This document shows, piece after piece, positions 9,417 through 17,625 of a stretch of 64,000 bases of DNA. The notes under the pieces are model-generated. The model worked only from the letters and a program-made list of their open reading frames with translations. It ran no database searches and had not been told where the DNA came from. Each line of letters begins with the position of its first letter. Within the stretch, counting starts at the first letter, position 1. A program made the position numbers and the translations under genes. Source of the DNA: Pseudoalteromonas luteoviolacea NCIMB 1944 (GTDB lineage: Bacteria; Pseudomonadota; Gammaproteobacteria; Enterobacterales; Alteromonadaceae); contig NZ_AUXS01000002.1 in the NCBI RefSeq assembly GCF_001625565.1, positions 1 to 64,000 on the forward strand, written 5' to 3'.

Positions 9417-10778
9417 TTAGTGTTCTGCAAGCCAGCTAGACAATTGCGCTATTTGGGGCTGTGCACCCACATGCTCGAATAATGCCAAGGCCTTTTCCCA
9501 GTGCGCTATAGCTTGATTTAAGTCGCCCTGTTGCTTATATAGAATGCCCATATTGGCATATTGAACGGCCATACCTTCTTTAAGGTTAAGAGAATTATTA
9601 ATTTCAAGACCCTTTTGGTAATACTCAAGCGCTTTAGCCAGCTCACCTTGTGTATCGTAAACAGTCCCCATATTGCCATACTGGCGCGCCATGCCTTCTT
9701 TGCAGCCTAGGGACTCGTCGATTTCAAGGCTTTTTTGGTAATATTCAAGTGCCTTATCCAGCTCGCCCTGTGTTTGGTAAACGCTCCCCATACTGCCATA
9801 AGAGTTGGATATACCTTCTTTGCGGCCTAAAAACTCATTAATTTCAAGACTCTTTTTATAATATTCAAGTGCATTATCCAGCTCGCCCAGTGTGTTGTAA
9901 ACGTTCCCCATATTGCCATAAGAGTTGGCCATACCTCCTTTGCTGTCTAGGGACTCATAGATTTCAAGGCTTTTTTGGTAATACTCAAGTGCCTTATCCA
10001 GCTCGCCTTGTGTATCGTAAACAACCCCCATATTCCCATACTGGCTCGCCTTGCCTTCTTTACGACCCAGAGATTCATCGATTTCAAGGCTTTTTTGAAA
10101 ATACTCAAGCGCCTTATCCAGCTCGCCTTGTGTTTGGTAAACAAGCCCCATATTGCCATACGATACAGATTTGCCTTCACTGTTACCGTCCTTTTCAGCC
10201 AAGCTTAAAACATGTTGATAAGCTTGCAGTGCACTGTCTAATTCACCAGTTCGCTTATAAATAAGGCCAGCCATAGTCCAAGCATTTATATGCTCAGGGT
10301 TTAATTGTGTTGCCCTGACAAAATCATCTAGTGTCTGCTTAGACTCATGAAAATAAGTTAACGAACCGCGCTGATAATAATACTCGGCCTGCTTTAGAAT
10401 GATGTCTTCGTTATCATCAATCAGTCGTGAGAGTAGCGCTCGTGCTTCATCAACATCGCCAATATCTATGATTGCTTGCAATGCAGCATCAACATCCTTC
10501 GCGGGCAATTCGTTATTTTGTTTGCTTTGACTTAAATTAAAGATGATGTTTAGGTAAGTTTGAAGCTGCTGCTTGTATTCAGAAATTTCAATGCCCTTTT
10601 CAGTAATTTCAATTTGCTTTTTATCTAATTCAGCTTTTAAAGCTTCGAATGCTTTCACTGCTATCGGGTCATTGATGACAATATCACCTGAATTATTTCC
10701 AGCAATTTGAACCACAGTTGAGCCATCTGTTTGCACAGTCTGTATTACGTCATTGGATTTTTTAATCAGAGAGTTCAT
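9417..10778 (-). CDS. Tetratricopeptide-repeat protein (cassette 1)
   Basis: About 453 residues. Order: an N-terminal segment with VVQIAGNNSGD, a coiled-coil-like stretch (KAFEALKAELDKKQ to roughly residue 90), a spacer, then an array of 40-residue TPR units of the GELDKALEYYQKSLEI type. The 40-residue unit and the GNMG.VY spacing are those of kinesin-light-chain/LGN-like TPR arrays, which bind peptides. AAGGA precedes a TTG-ATG pair (10781/10778); the paralogue has only the TTG at this position, so the TTG may be the ancestral start. No signal peptide is seen, so it is probably cytoplasmic and perhaps recruited by the small membrane protein. No enzymatic domain was recognised. Confidence 0.8.
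   Translation of the reverse strand: MNSLIKKSNDVIQTVQTDGSTVVQIAGNNSGDIVINDPIAVKAFEALKAELDKKQIEITEKGIEISEYKQQLQTYLNIIFNLSQSKQNNELPAKDVDAALQAIIDIGDVDEARALLSRLIDDNEDIILKQAEYYYQRGSLTYFHESKQTLDDFVRATQLNPEHINAWTMAGLIYKRTGELDSALQAYQHVLSLAEKDGNSEGKSVSYGNMGLVYQTQGELDKALEYFQKSLEIDESLGRKEGKASQYGNMGVVYDTQGELDKALEYYQKSLEIYESLDSKGGMANSYGNMGNVYNTLGELDNALEYYKKSLEINEFLGRKEGISNSYGSMGSVYQTQGELDKALEYYQKSLEIDESLGCKEGMARQYGNMGTVYDTQGELAKALEYYQKGLEINNSLNLKEGMAVQYANMGILYKQQGDLNQAIAHWEKALALFEHVGAQPQIAQLSSWLAEH
9601..10260 (-). repeat. In-register 120-bp coding repeats (TPR array 1)
   Basis: The TPR coding DNA repeats with a period of exactly 120 bp (40 codons): the phrase reading TTTCAAG followed by a TTTTGGTAAT-like block recurs at about 9603, 9723, 9843, 9963 and 10083, with a diverged unit near 10203. 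High nucleotide similarity between units suggests recent unit duplication or gene conversion. Confidence 0.8.
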
Positions 10779-10945
10779 CAACGTTATATCCTTGTATTGC
10801 TTCACAATACAACTCTACTCAACTGGATACTAAAAGCAATGCAAACATGAAAGAATTAATGCAGATATGAAATGGTAACTCAAGAAAGGTTTTAACTCAC
10901 TTTTGGGTGTCTAATAGTAAACGTATTTTTACCCAAGTTCGAAAG

Positions 10946-11021
10946 GCGCGTTACACCAAGTGGTAATGATATCGTTCAATACAGAACGGCTAAATTAGTT
11001 GAGCCCATTCATTAGGCTGGA
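10946..11021 (+). repeat. Cassette-boundary repeat, copy B (shortened)
   Basis: Lies between the two cassettes and matches copies A and C over AATGATATCGTTCA, GAACGGCTAAA and ATTAGGCTGG. It lacks the internal DYQNFKS-coding segment, and its plus-strand reading frame is interrupted by a stop. Confidence 0.65.
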
Positions 11022-11062
11022 TTAAGTGAAAAACAGTTTGATTTAACATAAAATGGTGGCTG

Positions 11063-11272
11063 CTACTTTTTCGGCAGCTCACCTTTATTATCCCCGCCAA
11101 TTTGTACGGCGTTACTAATATTGTCACCTGATATACTCTGGTTAACAGATTTTTGCGGTTCACTGCGCCCTGACTTTTTGAATATAGCGACAAGCACTCC
11201 AACAATTGTCACCAATAGCGTCAATGCACCAATTTGCTCTCCTGTATCTAGTGAGGTAAACCATTCCATCAT
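11063..11272 (-). CDS. Small single-pass membrane protein (cassette 2)
   Basis: A 69-residue protein starting MMEWFTSL, a near copy of the one at 9185-9394. It has one transmembrane segment (ALTLLVTIVGVLVAIF), a KKSGRSEPQKS juxtamembrane stretch and the tail motif VQIGGDNKGE. The second half is almost identical in both copies, whereas the residues before the membrane segment differ more (LDTGEQIGA versus LSIGEQIGT). It starts 5 bp after the TPR gene stop, so translation is probably coupled. Function unknown; most likely the membrane partner of the TPR protein. Confidence 0.78.
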   Translation of the reverse strand: MMEWFTSLDTGEQIGALTLLVTIVGVLVAIFKKSGRSEPQKSVNQSISGDNISNAVQIGGDNKGELPKK

Positions 11273-11277
11273 AGTTC

Positions 11278-12876
11278 TTACTCCTGTGCGCGCTCTAGTT
11301 CTGCAAGCAAGCTAGATACTTGCTCTATTTGAGGCTTTGTGCCCACTTGCTCGAATAATACCAAGGCATTTTCCCAGTGCGCTTTTGCTTGATTGAGGTC
11401 GCCCTTTTGTACATATAGGTTCCCTATATTTCCATGTTGGCTGGCCATACCTTCCTTATGACCTAGACATTCATGGATTTCAAGGCCCTTTTGAAAATAC
11501 TCTAGTGCCTTATCCAGTTGGCCTTTATGTTTGTAAACAATTCCCAAATTACAATACTGGGTAGCTATATTTTCTTTGTTACCTAACGACTCATTGATTT
11601 CTATGCTCTTTTGGTAATATTCACGGGCCTTGTCTAGCTCGCCTTGTGTTTGATAAACAATCCCCATATTACCATACTGATTTGCTATACCTTCTCTACG
11701 ACCTAAAGACTCATCGATTTCAAGGCCCTTTTGATAATATTCAAATGCCCTATCTAAATCGCCTATTATCCGATAAATATTACCTATATTTCCATACTGG
11801 TTAGCCATACCTTCTTTACGACCTAGAAATTCATCGATTTCGAGGCTCTTTTGACAATATTCAAGTGCCTTATCCAGCTCGCCGGTTATTCGATAAATAT
11901 CACCTATATTGCCATAGCTACTAGCGATACCTTCTTTATGTCCTAGAGATTCATCGATTTCAAGACTCTTTTGGTAATATTCGAGTGCCTTTCCTAGTTC
12001 GCCCTGTGTTTTATAAATTATCCCCATATTGCCATAGTTCATGGCTATCACTTCTTTGCGGCCAAGATCTTTTTCTATATGTAAGCTCTTTTTGTAATAT
12101 TCAAGTGCCTTATCTAGTTCGCCTGTTATTCGATGAATATTACCTATATTCCCATAGTCACTGGCCATACCTTCTTTATGACCTAGTAATTCATGGATCT
12201 CTAGGCCTTTTTGGTAAAATTCAAGTGCCTTATCTAGCTCGCCTTTTGTTTTATAAATAATCCCCATATTGCCAAATGATCCGGCTTTCCATTCATTATC
12301 GCCTGCTTTTTCAGCCAAGCTTAGAACATGTTGATAAGCTTGCAATGCACCGTCTAATTCACCAATTCTGGCATAAATATGGCCAGCCATAGTCCAGGCT
12401 CTTATATGCTCAGGGTTTAACTGCGTCGCCCTGACAAAATCCTTTAGTGTTTGTTTAGACTCATGAAGATAAGTTAACGAACCGCGCTGATAATAATACT
12501 CGGCCTGTTTAAGAATGATGTCTTCGTTATCATTAATCAGCTGTGAGAGTAGTGCTCGTGCTTTATCAACATCGCCACTATCTATGATTGCTTGTAATGC
12601 TGCATCAACATCCTTCGCGGGCAATTCGTTATTTTGTTTGCTTTGGCTTAAATTTGATATTATTTCTAGATAAGTTTGAAGCTGTTGCTTGTATTCAGAA
12701 ATTTCAATGTGTTTTTTATCTAATTCAGCTTTTAAAGCGTCGAATGCTTTCTTTGCTATTGGATCATTAACGACAATATCACCCGAATTATCCCCTGCAA
12801 TTTGGATCACAGTAGAGTTATCAGTGCTTGCTGTTTGGAATACACCGCTTAATTTTTTGAATAGAGATGCTATCAA
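11278..12876 (-). CDS. Tetratricopeptide-repeat protein (cassette 2)
   Basis: A 532-residue paralogue of the protein at 9417-10778. The start is TTG at 12876, with AAGGA 7 bases upstream, and no ATG is available nearby. The N-terminal segment carries VIQIAGDNSGD, then a KAFDALKAELDKK coiled-coil-like helix. The TPR array contains two more 40-residue units than the paralogue. A seven-residue insertion in the paralogue (ITEKGIE) and a slightly longer tail here account for the rest of the length difference. No catalytic domain is seen. A peptide-binding scaffold role is inferred from the fold only. Confidence 0.8.
   Translation of the reverse strand: MIASLFKKLSGVFQTASTDNSTVIQIAGDNSGDIVVNDPIAKKAFDALKAELDKKHIEISEYKQQLQTYLEIISNLSQSKQNNELPAKDVDAALQAIIDSGDVDKARALLSQLINDNEDIILKQAEYYYQRGSLTYLHESKQTLKDFVRATQLNPEHIRAWTMAGHIYARIGELDGALQAYQHVLSLAEKAGDNEWKAGSFGNMGIIYKTKGELDKALEFYQKGLEIHELLGHKEGMASDYGNIGNIHRITGELDKALEYYKKSLHIEKDLGRKEVIAMNYGNMGIIYKTQGELGKALEYYQKSLEIDESLGHKEGIASSYGNIGDIYRITGELDKALEYCQKSLEIDEFLGRKEGMANQYGNIGNIYRIIGDLDRAFEYYQKGLEIDESLGRREGIANQYGNMGIVYQTQGELDKAREYYQKSIEINESLGNKENIATQYCNLGIVYKHKGQLDKALEYFQKGLEIHECLGHKEGMASQHGNIGNLYVQKGDLNQAKAHWENALVLFEQVGTKPQIEQVSSLLAELERAQE
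11461..12340 (-). repeat. In-register 120-bp coding repeats (TPR array 2)
   Basis: Repeat units start at about 11461, 11581, 11701, 11821, 11941, 12061 and 12181, with a diverged unit near 12301. This is exactly two units more than the array in the first cassette. The 120-bp period is kept without any small indel, so the frame is preserved. Confidence 0.8.
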
Positions 12877-13049
12877 CGTTATGTCCTTGTATTGCGTAAC
12901 AGTACAACTCTACTTAACTGGATACTAAAATCAATGTAAACATGAAAGATTTTATGCAGAAGTGAAAGGTAAACGGGAAAAGGTTTGAACTGGTTTTTGG
13001 ATTTCTAAAAGTAAATGTATTTTATCCAAGTTCGAAACGCGGATTACGA

Positions 13050-13143
13050 GTGTTCCAATAACCGACTATCAAAACTTCAAATCAACTGGTATTGAAATCG
13101 CTCATTACGGAACGGCTAAAATAGTTGAGCCATTAGGTTGGAT
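13050..13143 (+). repeat. Cassette-boundary repeat, copy C
   Basis: The right-hand member of the three related boundary segments. It shares GACTATCAAAACTTCAAATC and GGAACGGCTAAA with copy A and GTTGAGCC with copy B. On the plus strand it reads open as a peptide with DYQNFKSTG, HYGTAKIVEPLGW and a stop near 13165. No start or ribosome site was seen. Confidence 0.65.
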
Positions 13144-13225
13144 AAAAAGTTTAGCTCAAATTTAAACTTACAGTCATCGCTGGAAATACAGCCTAACTGT
13201 CAGTTCAAGTATGAGCTAGTAAATC

Positions 13226-14674
13226 TTAGCTCTTAGCTTTAGCTTTTTCTTTGTTTGAAAAAATGTACACACAATCAGAGAAGATCCCCTTCATGTCCTT
13301 GAATGATTGAGCTATCTTCTCATCTAATGCCATTCTTACATAATAAGCCAATGCGTTCTGATCCATGGTGATCGTTGTTCCTTTCATATTGTAATCATAC
13401 TTGTTTGTAACAGCGTCGCGAACCTTGGATATATTTAAAGTGGTGTAGGCATATTGATTTACATCGTCATAGTCTTTCAATACGTCTTGCCACTTTATAG
13501 ATGAAGCGTACATGGATAAGTCATTAACCTGGTAAATATCTAAAGATTTAGTAAACAGCGGCCTGATTTGTGTTACGCCCTCAGGTGTAACATAAGGTGC
13601 GATATTACTCTCAATAATCTCTTCTGTAGTTTTGGATTTAGCATAAAATTGACATTGTTCAATAATCCCATCATCAAAAACTTTGGTCACTAAGTTTTCT
13701 ACGGACTCGGCTAAATCGGCTACTTGAGAAGCATGTTGGCTACTTTGTGTTGTGGGCAGTGTCGTTACTGAGTTTTCTATCGATAAGCTTGAGCTGTGTT
13801 TAAGGTTGTTATAAACATTGAGCCATTCAGCTGCATCCTTTTTTGCTATGTCTAAGCTGGTCTTTGCCAATATTTTCTGATCATGAGCTTCCTTGTATTT
13901 TTTACAGCTTTCTTCAAGCGAACTGTCTGGGCTTTCACATTTTTCGTTAGCATCGGTTATTGCTTGTTCACGTTTGCTATTATCAGGCGGCGTATTGTTC
14001 CCAGGGTCGCCCAATCCACCCGACTTGATAGCTTCAAAAAAATTAACTTCTGACTCGTCGTAGTTTTCTTGTTTGTCAGCCAATTCACTATTAGCCTTAT
14101 CAAGATAAACTTTCGCTTCAAAGAGTTTACTGCTGGCTTGTGCTCTAGCGGTTGATGATATCGACAATTGGGAGGGCTGAGTAGCTTGGGTCAATTGCTC
14201 TATTGCCACTAAAACGACCATACTTCGCTGGTATTTCTCCAGCATGTCTTTATAGTCTTCTTTCGTAATACCGCCAGAAATAAATGCCTCACAATTGCGA
14301 TACATTGCATCGCGCAGCAATTGAATTGCTTGCGTACGAATACCAATAGCTGCACTATTTTCTCCCGTGGCTAACTTCAATGCGGCGGTTAATTGTTCAG
14401 CTTTATCAGCCGATGCTTCTATTGCAGCGCTATAGGTCGAAAATGTATCTGGGCTTGGCTCTGCACAGACGCTAAATAGGTGCTCCTCAATTGCATTACC
14501 ATTGCTGCTATTAGTCTTAGGGCTGTTGCTTCGATTAGTGATTAAGAAACGCTGTTTGGCATCAACACTAATAACTTTTCCTTTATCATTGAGTGGTGTC
14601 GTTCTATGGATTGAGTTGATATGAGCACATCCTGACATTACTAACATTAGCGGTAGGATTGCGTAAATCTTCAT
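13226..14674 (-). CDS. Lipoprotein of unknown function, helical, with CAEPSPD motif
   Basis: A 482-residue lipoprotein: signal plus lipobox LVMSGC (Cys16), with an AGGAA site before the ATG. Around residue 70 it has the motif CAEPSPD followed by alanine-rich helices and IGIRTQAIQLLRDAMYRNCEA. I recall this CAEPSPD/LLRDA.YR.CE combination from widespread uncharacterised lipoproteins, without a known function. The middle is rich in charged and alanine residues and is probably coiled coil. It lies upstream of the TPR cassettes on the same strand, with the boundary repeat between them. A functional link to the TPR proteins is possible but unproven. Confidence 0.65.
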   Translation of the reverse strand: MKIYAILPLMLVMSGCAHINSIHRTTPLNDKGKVISVDAKQRFLITNRSNSPKTNSSNGNAIEEHLFSVCAEPSPDTFSTYSAAIEASADKAEQLTAALKLATGENSAAIGIRTQAIQLLRDAMYRNCEAFISGGITKEDYKDMLEKYQRSMVVLVAIEQLTQATQPSQLSISSTARAQASSKLFEAKVYLDKANSELADKQENYDESEVNFFEAIKSGGLGDPGNNTPPDNSKREQAITDANEKCESPDSSLEESCKKYKEAHDQKILAKTSLDIAKKDAAEWLNVYNNLKHSSSLSIENSVTTLPTTQSSQHASQVADLAESVENLVTKVFDDGIIEQCQFYAKSKTTEEIIESNIAPYVTPEGVTQIRPLFTKSLDIYQVNDLSMYASSIKWQDVLKDYDDVNQYAYTTLNISKVRDAVTNKYDYNMKGTTITMDQNALAYYVRMALDEKIAQSFKDMKGIFSDCVYIFSNKEKAKAKS

Positions 14675-14927
14675 ATAAGTTCCTGCTTCATTAATGTTCC
14701 TATTACTAGAGTGTTATATTGGTAGTTTGAAAAATCAATAGTTAACAGCTTTCATTGGTAAGTTTGAATCGTCTTCCGTGCCTTAATCTTTTAGCTGTAG
14801 TGTTTACAAATCAACAATACCAATATTTATTTTATTGTAGCTAGGTGGCCTAGGCGGAGTTGTTGATTGGTGTTAACTATACCGCCGCAATTGTCACTCC
14901 ACCAGCAGTAGCTTATATGCTTGTCAT

Positions 14928-15863
14928 TCAATTACGTTGGAAAAACGCTTTTCTAAATGACTTTAGCTCGGTGTCATAATGGGTTTGCCACTGCTGCGCT
15001 GACAAATGCGCATATTCCGAACCTTTGAGCATTTGTAACTGTGCTTTCTTTTCACTGAGTGCTTGTCGGTAGCTGAGTACGGTCTCTTGTTGGTTAAGGA
15101 TTTGCTGTTGGCGAACTAAAACTGCTTGCGCTTGTTCATGGTCGAAGTAACGCCGAGCAAGCTGACTACGTAGGTGTGATAGCTCATTTGGCGTCATGCT
15201 CGTGCCTAAAATCTCAATTGCGATGCTATATTGTTCTTGTGCATCCGACGAGACTTTGCCTTGTTGGCTCAAGATATCAAGTTGCTCAATAAATTCATCG
15301 GGTGTCATTTCCTGACTTAAGTCGGTTAATTCGGCAAGCGTTGCTCTGGTGTTGTAAAAAGCAAATTCTTCATGAAATAGCCCAGTGGCTAGATCACCCC
15401 AAACTTGAGTGTAGATACGCTTGATCCTGCTGACCTTTTCAACTGTGGTGGTGTTAAAGTCTTCACTTGCAGTCAATTGATCAAATTCTTTTTTTTTGGC
15501 AGGGTATTCAGCAACTAAAAGGTATCTATGCGAGCTTGCGTGAGTATGGAGTTCGGCAAGTAGTGCGTCACATTCTGATTGTCGCAAGCAGTTTTGCCAA
15601 AATGACTCTATAAGTGGTTTCAACTCATTTAAATTAGTCTGGGCTAATTTATTGAGTAGCTCCTCACTGCTATTTTCGTCGTATGCAGGTGGTAATTTTT
15701 TGGGTGTTTCAGATAGTGGGTTGGGTTCTTGGTCCTTGGTATTTTGAATCGCCTGTATGTTGTGGGCATTGTGCTCTGTTGTCTCAGGTACTTTGTTTTG
15801 ATAAATAGCGCCAGTGGCAGCTGCAAGGACGGCAAGACTCAAGAAAATGGTTGTTTTGTTCAT
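14928..15863 (-). CDS. Lipase-foldase (Lif/LimK)-like membrane-anchored chaperone
   Basis: A 311-residue protein with an N-terminal membrane anchor (residues about 5-21) and an otherwise helical, Q/E/L-rich body. From recall, segments line up with Pseudomonas lipase-specific foldases: RIKRIYTQVWGDLATGLF and EEFAFYNTRATLAEL correspond to the region before and around the EETYNQF segment, and LRSQLARRYFDHEQAQAVL with its following Q-rich helix to the QLVGAEATTRLEQLD region. The conserved RxxFDYxLSAxGE motif near the N-terminus is not recognisable. It sits 145 bp downstream of a secreted sphingomyelinase on the same strand and could be its foldase. AAGGTG precedes the ATG. Family membership is likely but divergent. 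Confidence 0.6.
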   Translation of the reverse strand: MNKTTIFLSLAVLAAATGAIYQNKVPETTEHNAHNIQAIQNTKDQEPNPLSETPKKLPPAYDENSSEELLNKLAQTNLNELKPLIESFWQNCLRQSECDALLAELHTHASSHRYLLVAEYPAKKKEFDQLTASEDFNTTTVEKVSRIKRIYTQVWGDLATGLFHEEFAFYNTRATLAELTDLSQEMTPDEFIEQLDILSQQGKVSSDAQEQYSIAIEILGTSMTPNELSHLRSQLARRYFDHEQAQAVLVRQQQILNQQETVLSYRQALSEKKAQLQMLKGSEYAHLSAQQWQTHYDTELKSFRKAFFQRN

Positions 15864-15967
15864 TGTGTCACCTTGGTTAAAAATCTTGGCTTCTCATTCG
15901 AGTAGTTAGGCACAAATGTCATTATGCAAAATAACCTTTAGGGTTTTATCTTTTCGTTTCAATTGCG

Positions 15968-15999
15968 TTGGAGCGAGCTTTTTAATAAGCCCACTCCAA
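15968..15999. terminator. Hairpin downstream of the sphingomyelinase gene
   Basis: Arms TTGGAG (15968-15973) and CTCCAA (15994-15999) enclose a smaller GCTT/AAGC stem. It lies just past the sphingomyelinase stop on the minus strand. There is no T-run, so it may instead be a processing or attenuating structure before the foldase-like gene. Confidence 0.35.
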
Positions 16000-16008
16000 T
16001 AAGCTAAG

Positions 16009-17325
16009 TTACTTGATCACTGCTTTTACTGGGAAGTGATCAGATAGATCCCAATGCTCCCAAATACTCTGATCAGTGCTGCGAGGCACTTTGACTTCAT
16101 TCACATTGCTTTGAGTTGCTTTGTATTCATCACTGACAACAATGTAATCGAGATACTCAACCGTATCGCCCGCTTTTTTTGCAAATGAATTTACACGAGG
16201 ATCAAAAGTTGAGCTGGTATAGCCAGTGTATTGAGGAGCGGATGCGGCTAAATTTGCGAGCATATTGGTATAGTCGCCAGGGAATTTAAGTTTATTGACG
16301 TTAAAGTCGCCGCCATAAACAACAGTTTCATTGCTTGGAATATTTAAACTCGTTGCCAAACTGCGTATTTGTTTAAATTGTAATTGTCGGTGTTGACGCG
16401 CTGTATCTGTATCACTCGACGCAGTATGAGTCGCAAACAGATGGTACGCTTCGCCGTCTTTTATGATTTCTGCGTAATTAACGCCTTTATCAGCAAAACA
16501 ATCTGTACTAGAGCAGTCAGGGAAAACATATTGCGCTTGGTTGACGATTGGATAACGGCTGACAATGATCACCCCTCCGTCGTAAATATTGACGCCAGAC
16601 TTATCTAACATTTTGGTTTGGTATGGATACTCAGTGGCGATTTCGCGCAGGAAAGATTCTCGTTGTGAATGAAAGACTTCTTGAAGTAGCAATGCATCGT
16701 ACCCTTTTAGATAATCAGGGATTAAAGTCATGCGATCGGAAATATGGGACGCAATCACAGGGAGCGCCCAAATGTTGTATGTCATGACTTTAAGTTGCTC
16801 TGGTGCTGGGTTGGCAGTTTCGTCTTGGTTTGATGGTGTAATGGAATAATAAAAGTCGTCATATCTGGCCGTTGCTTTGGCTTTAAAAGCGACTTCTGCC
16901 GGTAATGATGATACGCCTAGGTTTGATTGATATCTGTGGATGTTTCTATCGCTAAAATTGCCAGAGCTAAAATCTTGTCCATGTGCACTGTGCGTGATTG
17001 TGGAGCCGTACCAAGTGCCCTTCATATTTTGTTGCAAGTTGATAACCTCGCCTGATTGCGTTGTCACCTTTGTTTTAAATTGGTAATTGTGACCAGACTT
17101 GGCGCCATAATAGCGATTAAAGCTTAAAACCATACGGGTTTCATAAGGCTTTAACTGCGTTGTGTGTTGAGACCATTCATTTCCATACTCCATTAAATCG
17201 GAGCCAGTATGTTCGACCGAGATATTTAAAACTTGGTCGCTATTGTTCGTTACATAGATGTCACTGTCGGCAAGTACCGACGTGGAAAGGATTGCTGCTA
17301 CAAGACCTAATGATTGAAATTTCAT
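16009..17325 (-). CDS. Secreted sphingomyelinase C-type phosphodiesterase
   Basis: A 438-residue exported enzyme of the endonuclease/exonuclease/phosphatase fold. Signal peptide to about residue 19 (cleavage after VLA). Residues 20-165 form a separate N-terminal beta-rich domain. The catalytic domain follows with TYNIW (metal-ligand Asn), LLQEVF (Glu), HTASSD, GGDFNV and the final LSDHFPV (Asp-His), the full set seen in bacterial neutral sphingomyelinases and hemolysins. It would cleave sphingomyelin to ceramide and phosphocholine outside the cell and may be cytolytic. A foldase-like gene lies downstream. Substrate is inferred from the family; glycerophospholipids are an alternative. Confidence 0.85.
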   Translation of the reverse strand: MKFQSLGLVAAILSTSVLADSDIYVTNNSDQVLNISVEHTGSDLMEYGNEWSQHTTQLKPYETRMVLSFNRYYGAKSGHNYQFKTKVTTQSGEVINLQQNMKGTWYGSTITHSAHGQDFSSGNFSDRNIHRYQSNLGVSSLPAEVAFKAKATARYDDFYYSITPSNQDETANPAPEQLKVMTYNIWALPVIASHISDRMTLIPDYLKGYDALLLQEVFHSQRESFLREIATEYPYQTKMLDKSGVNIYDGGVIIVSRYPIVNQAQYVFPDCSSTDCFADKGVNYAEIIKDGEAYHLFATHTASSDTDTARQHRQLQFKQIRSLATSLNIPSNETVVYGGDFNVNKLKFPGDYTNMLANLAASAPQYTGYTSSTFDPRVNSFAKKAGDTVEYLDYIVVSDEYKATQSNVNEVKVPRSTDQSIWEHWDLSDHFPVKAVIK

Positions 17326-17625
17326 ATATTTTTCTTTTTAGTGGTTAAAGTTGCGAAGAATTATTCACAAACAATATTTCAATATCATGTCTTTTCTGTG
17401 AATTGGTATAGACCAGTTTGTGTTTTGGATTAAAATTTACGGGTATGTTGAGTTTACTTGTATAGTTATGATTTATTTGAATTATTTTTAGCTGTTGACA
17501 GGTTTAACTAACTTTAAAATATAAAACTTTTTTTGCCATGAGTTTTTGTATGAACTCGAAAAGGTTTTATACCTCAAAAGTGAGCCTTACGAGGGAGCGA
17601 GGACTACCTATTTTGAATCAAGGAT
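17326..17625. other. Upstream region of the sphingomyelinase
   Basis: A 300-bp AT-rich spacer between the solute-binding-like gene and the sphingomyelinase; it should hold the sphingomyelinase promoter. No gene or clear operator was recognised. Confidence 0.35.

Larger units (their letters stand above)
9061..13143. repeat. Tandem duplication of a TPR + membrane-peptide cassette
   Basis: Unit 1 (about 9061-10955) and unit 2 (about 10956-13050) carry the same gene order on the minus strand: promoter region, TPR gene, 69-residue membrane-protein gene, 3' flank. Homology extends through non-coding DNA: the 5' flanks (10813-10955 versus 12907-13050) share ACTGGATACTAAAA and the CCAAGTTCGAAA block, and the 3' flanks share TTTAACATAAAATGGTGGCT. 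The units differ by two TPR repeats, so the duplication is not very recent or has since changed by slippage. Confidence 0.8.

Noticed and set aside
9650..10264. Plus-strand open frames opposite the TPR genes
   Set aside because: They repeat with the same 40-codon period as the TPR array and are mirror frames of it.
9601..12340. 120-bp repeats as a CRISPR or satellite array
   Set aside because: The period is 40 codons, kept in frame, and the translation is a clear TPR array.
9060..13143. Boundary repeats as integron attC sites
   Set aside because: The genes are in one direction and spaced like cassettes, but the repeats lack the GTTRRRY/RYYYAAC cores and the palindromic form of attC, and no integrase is seen.
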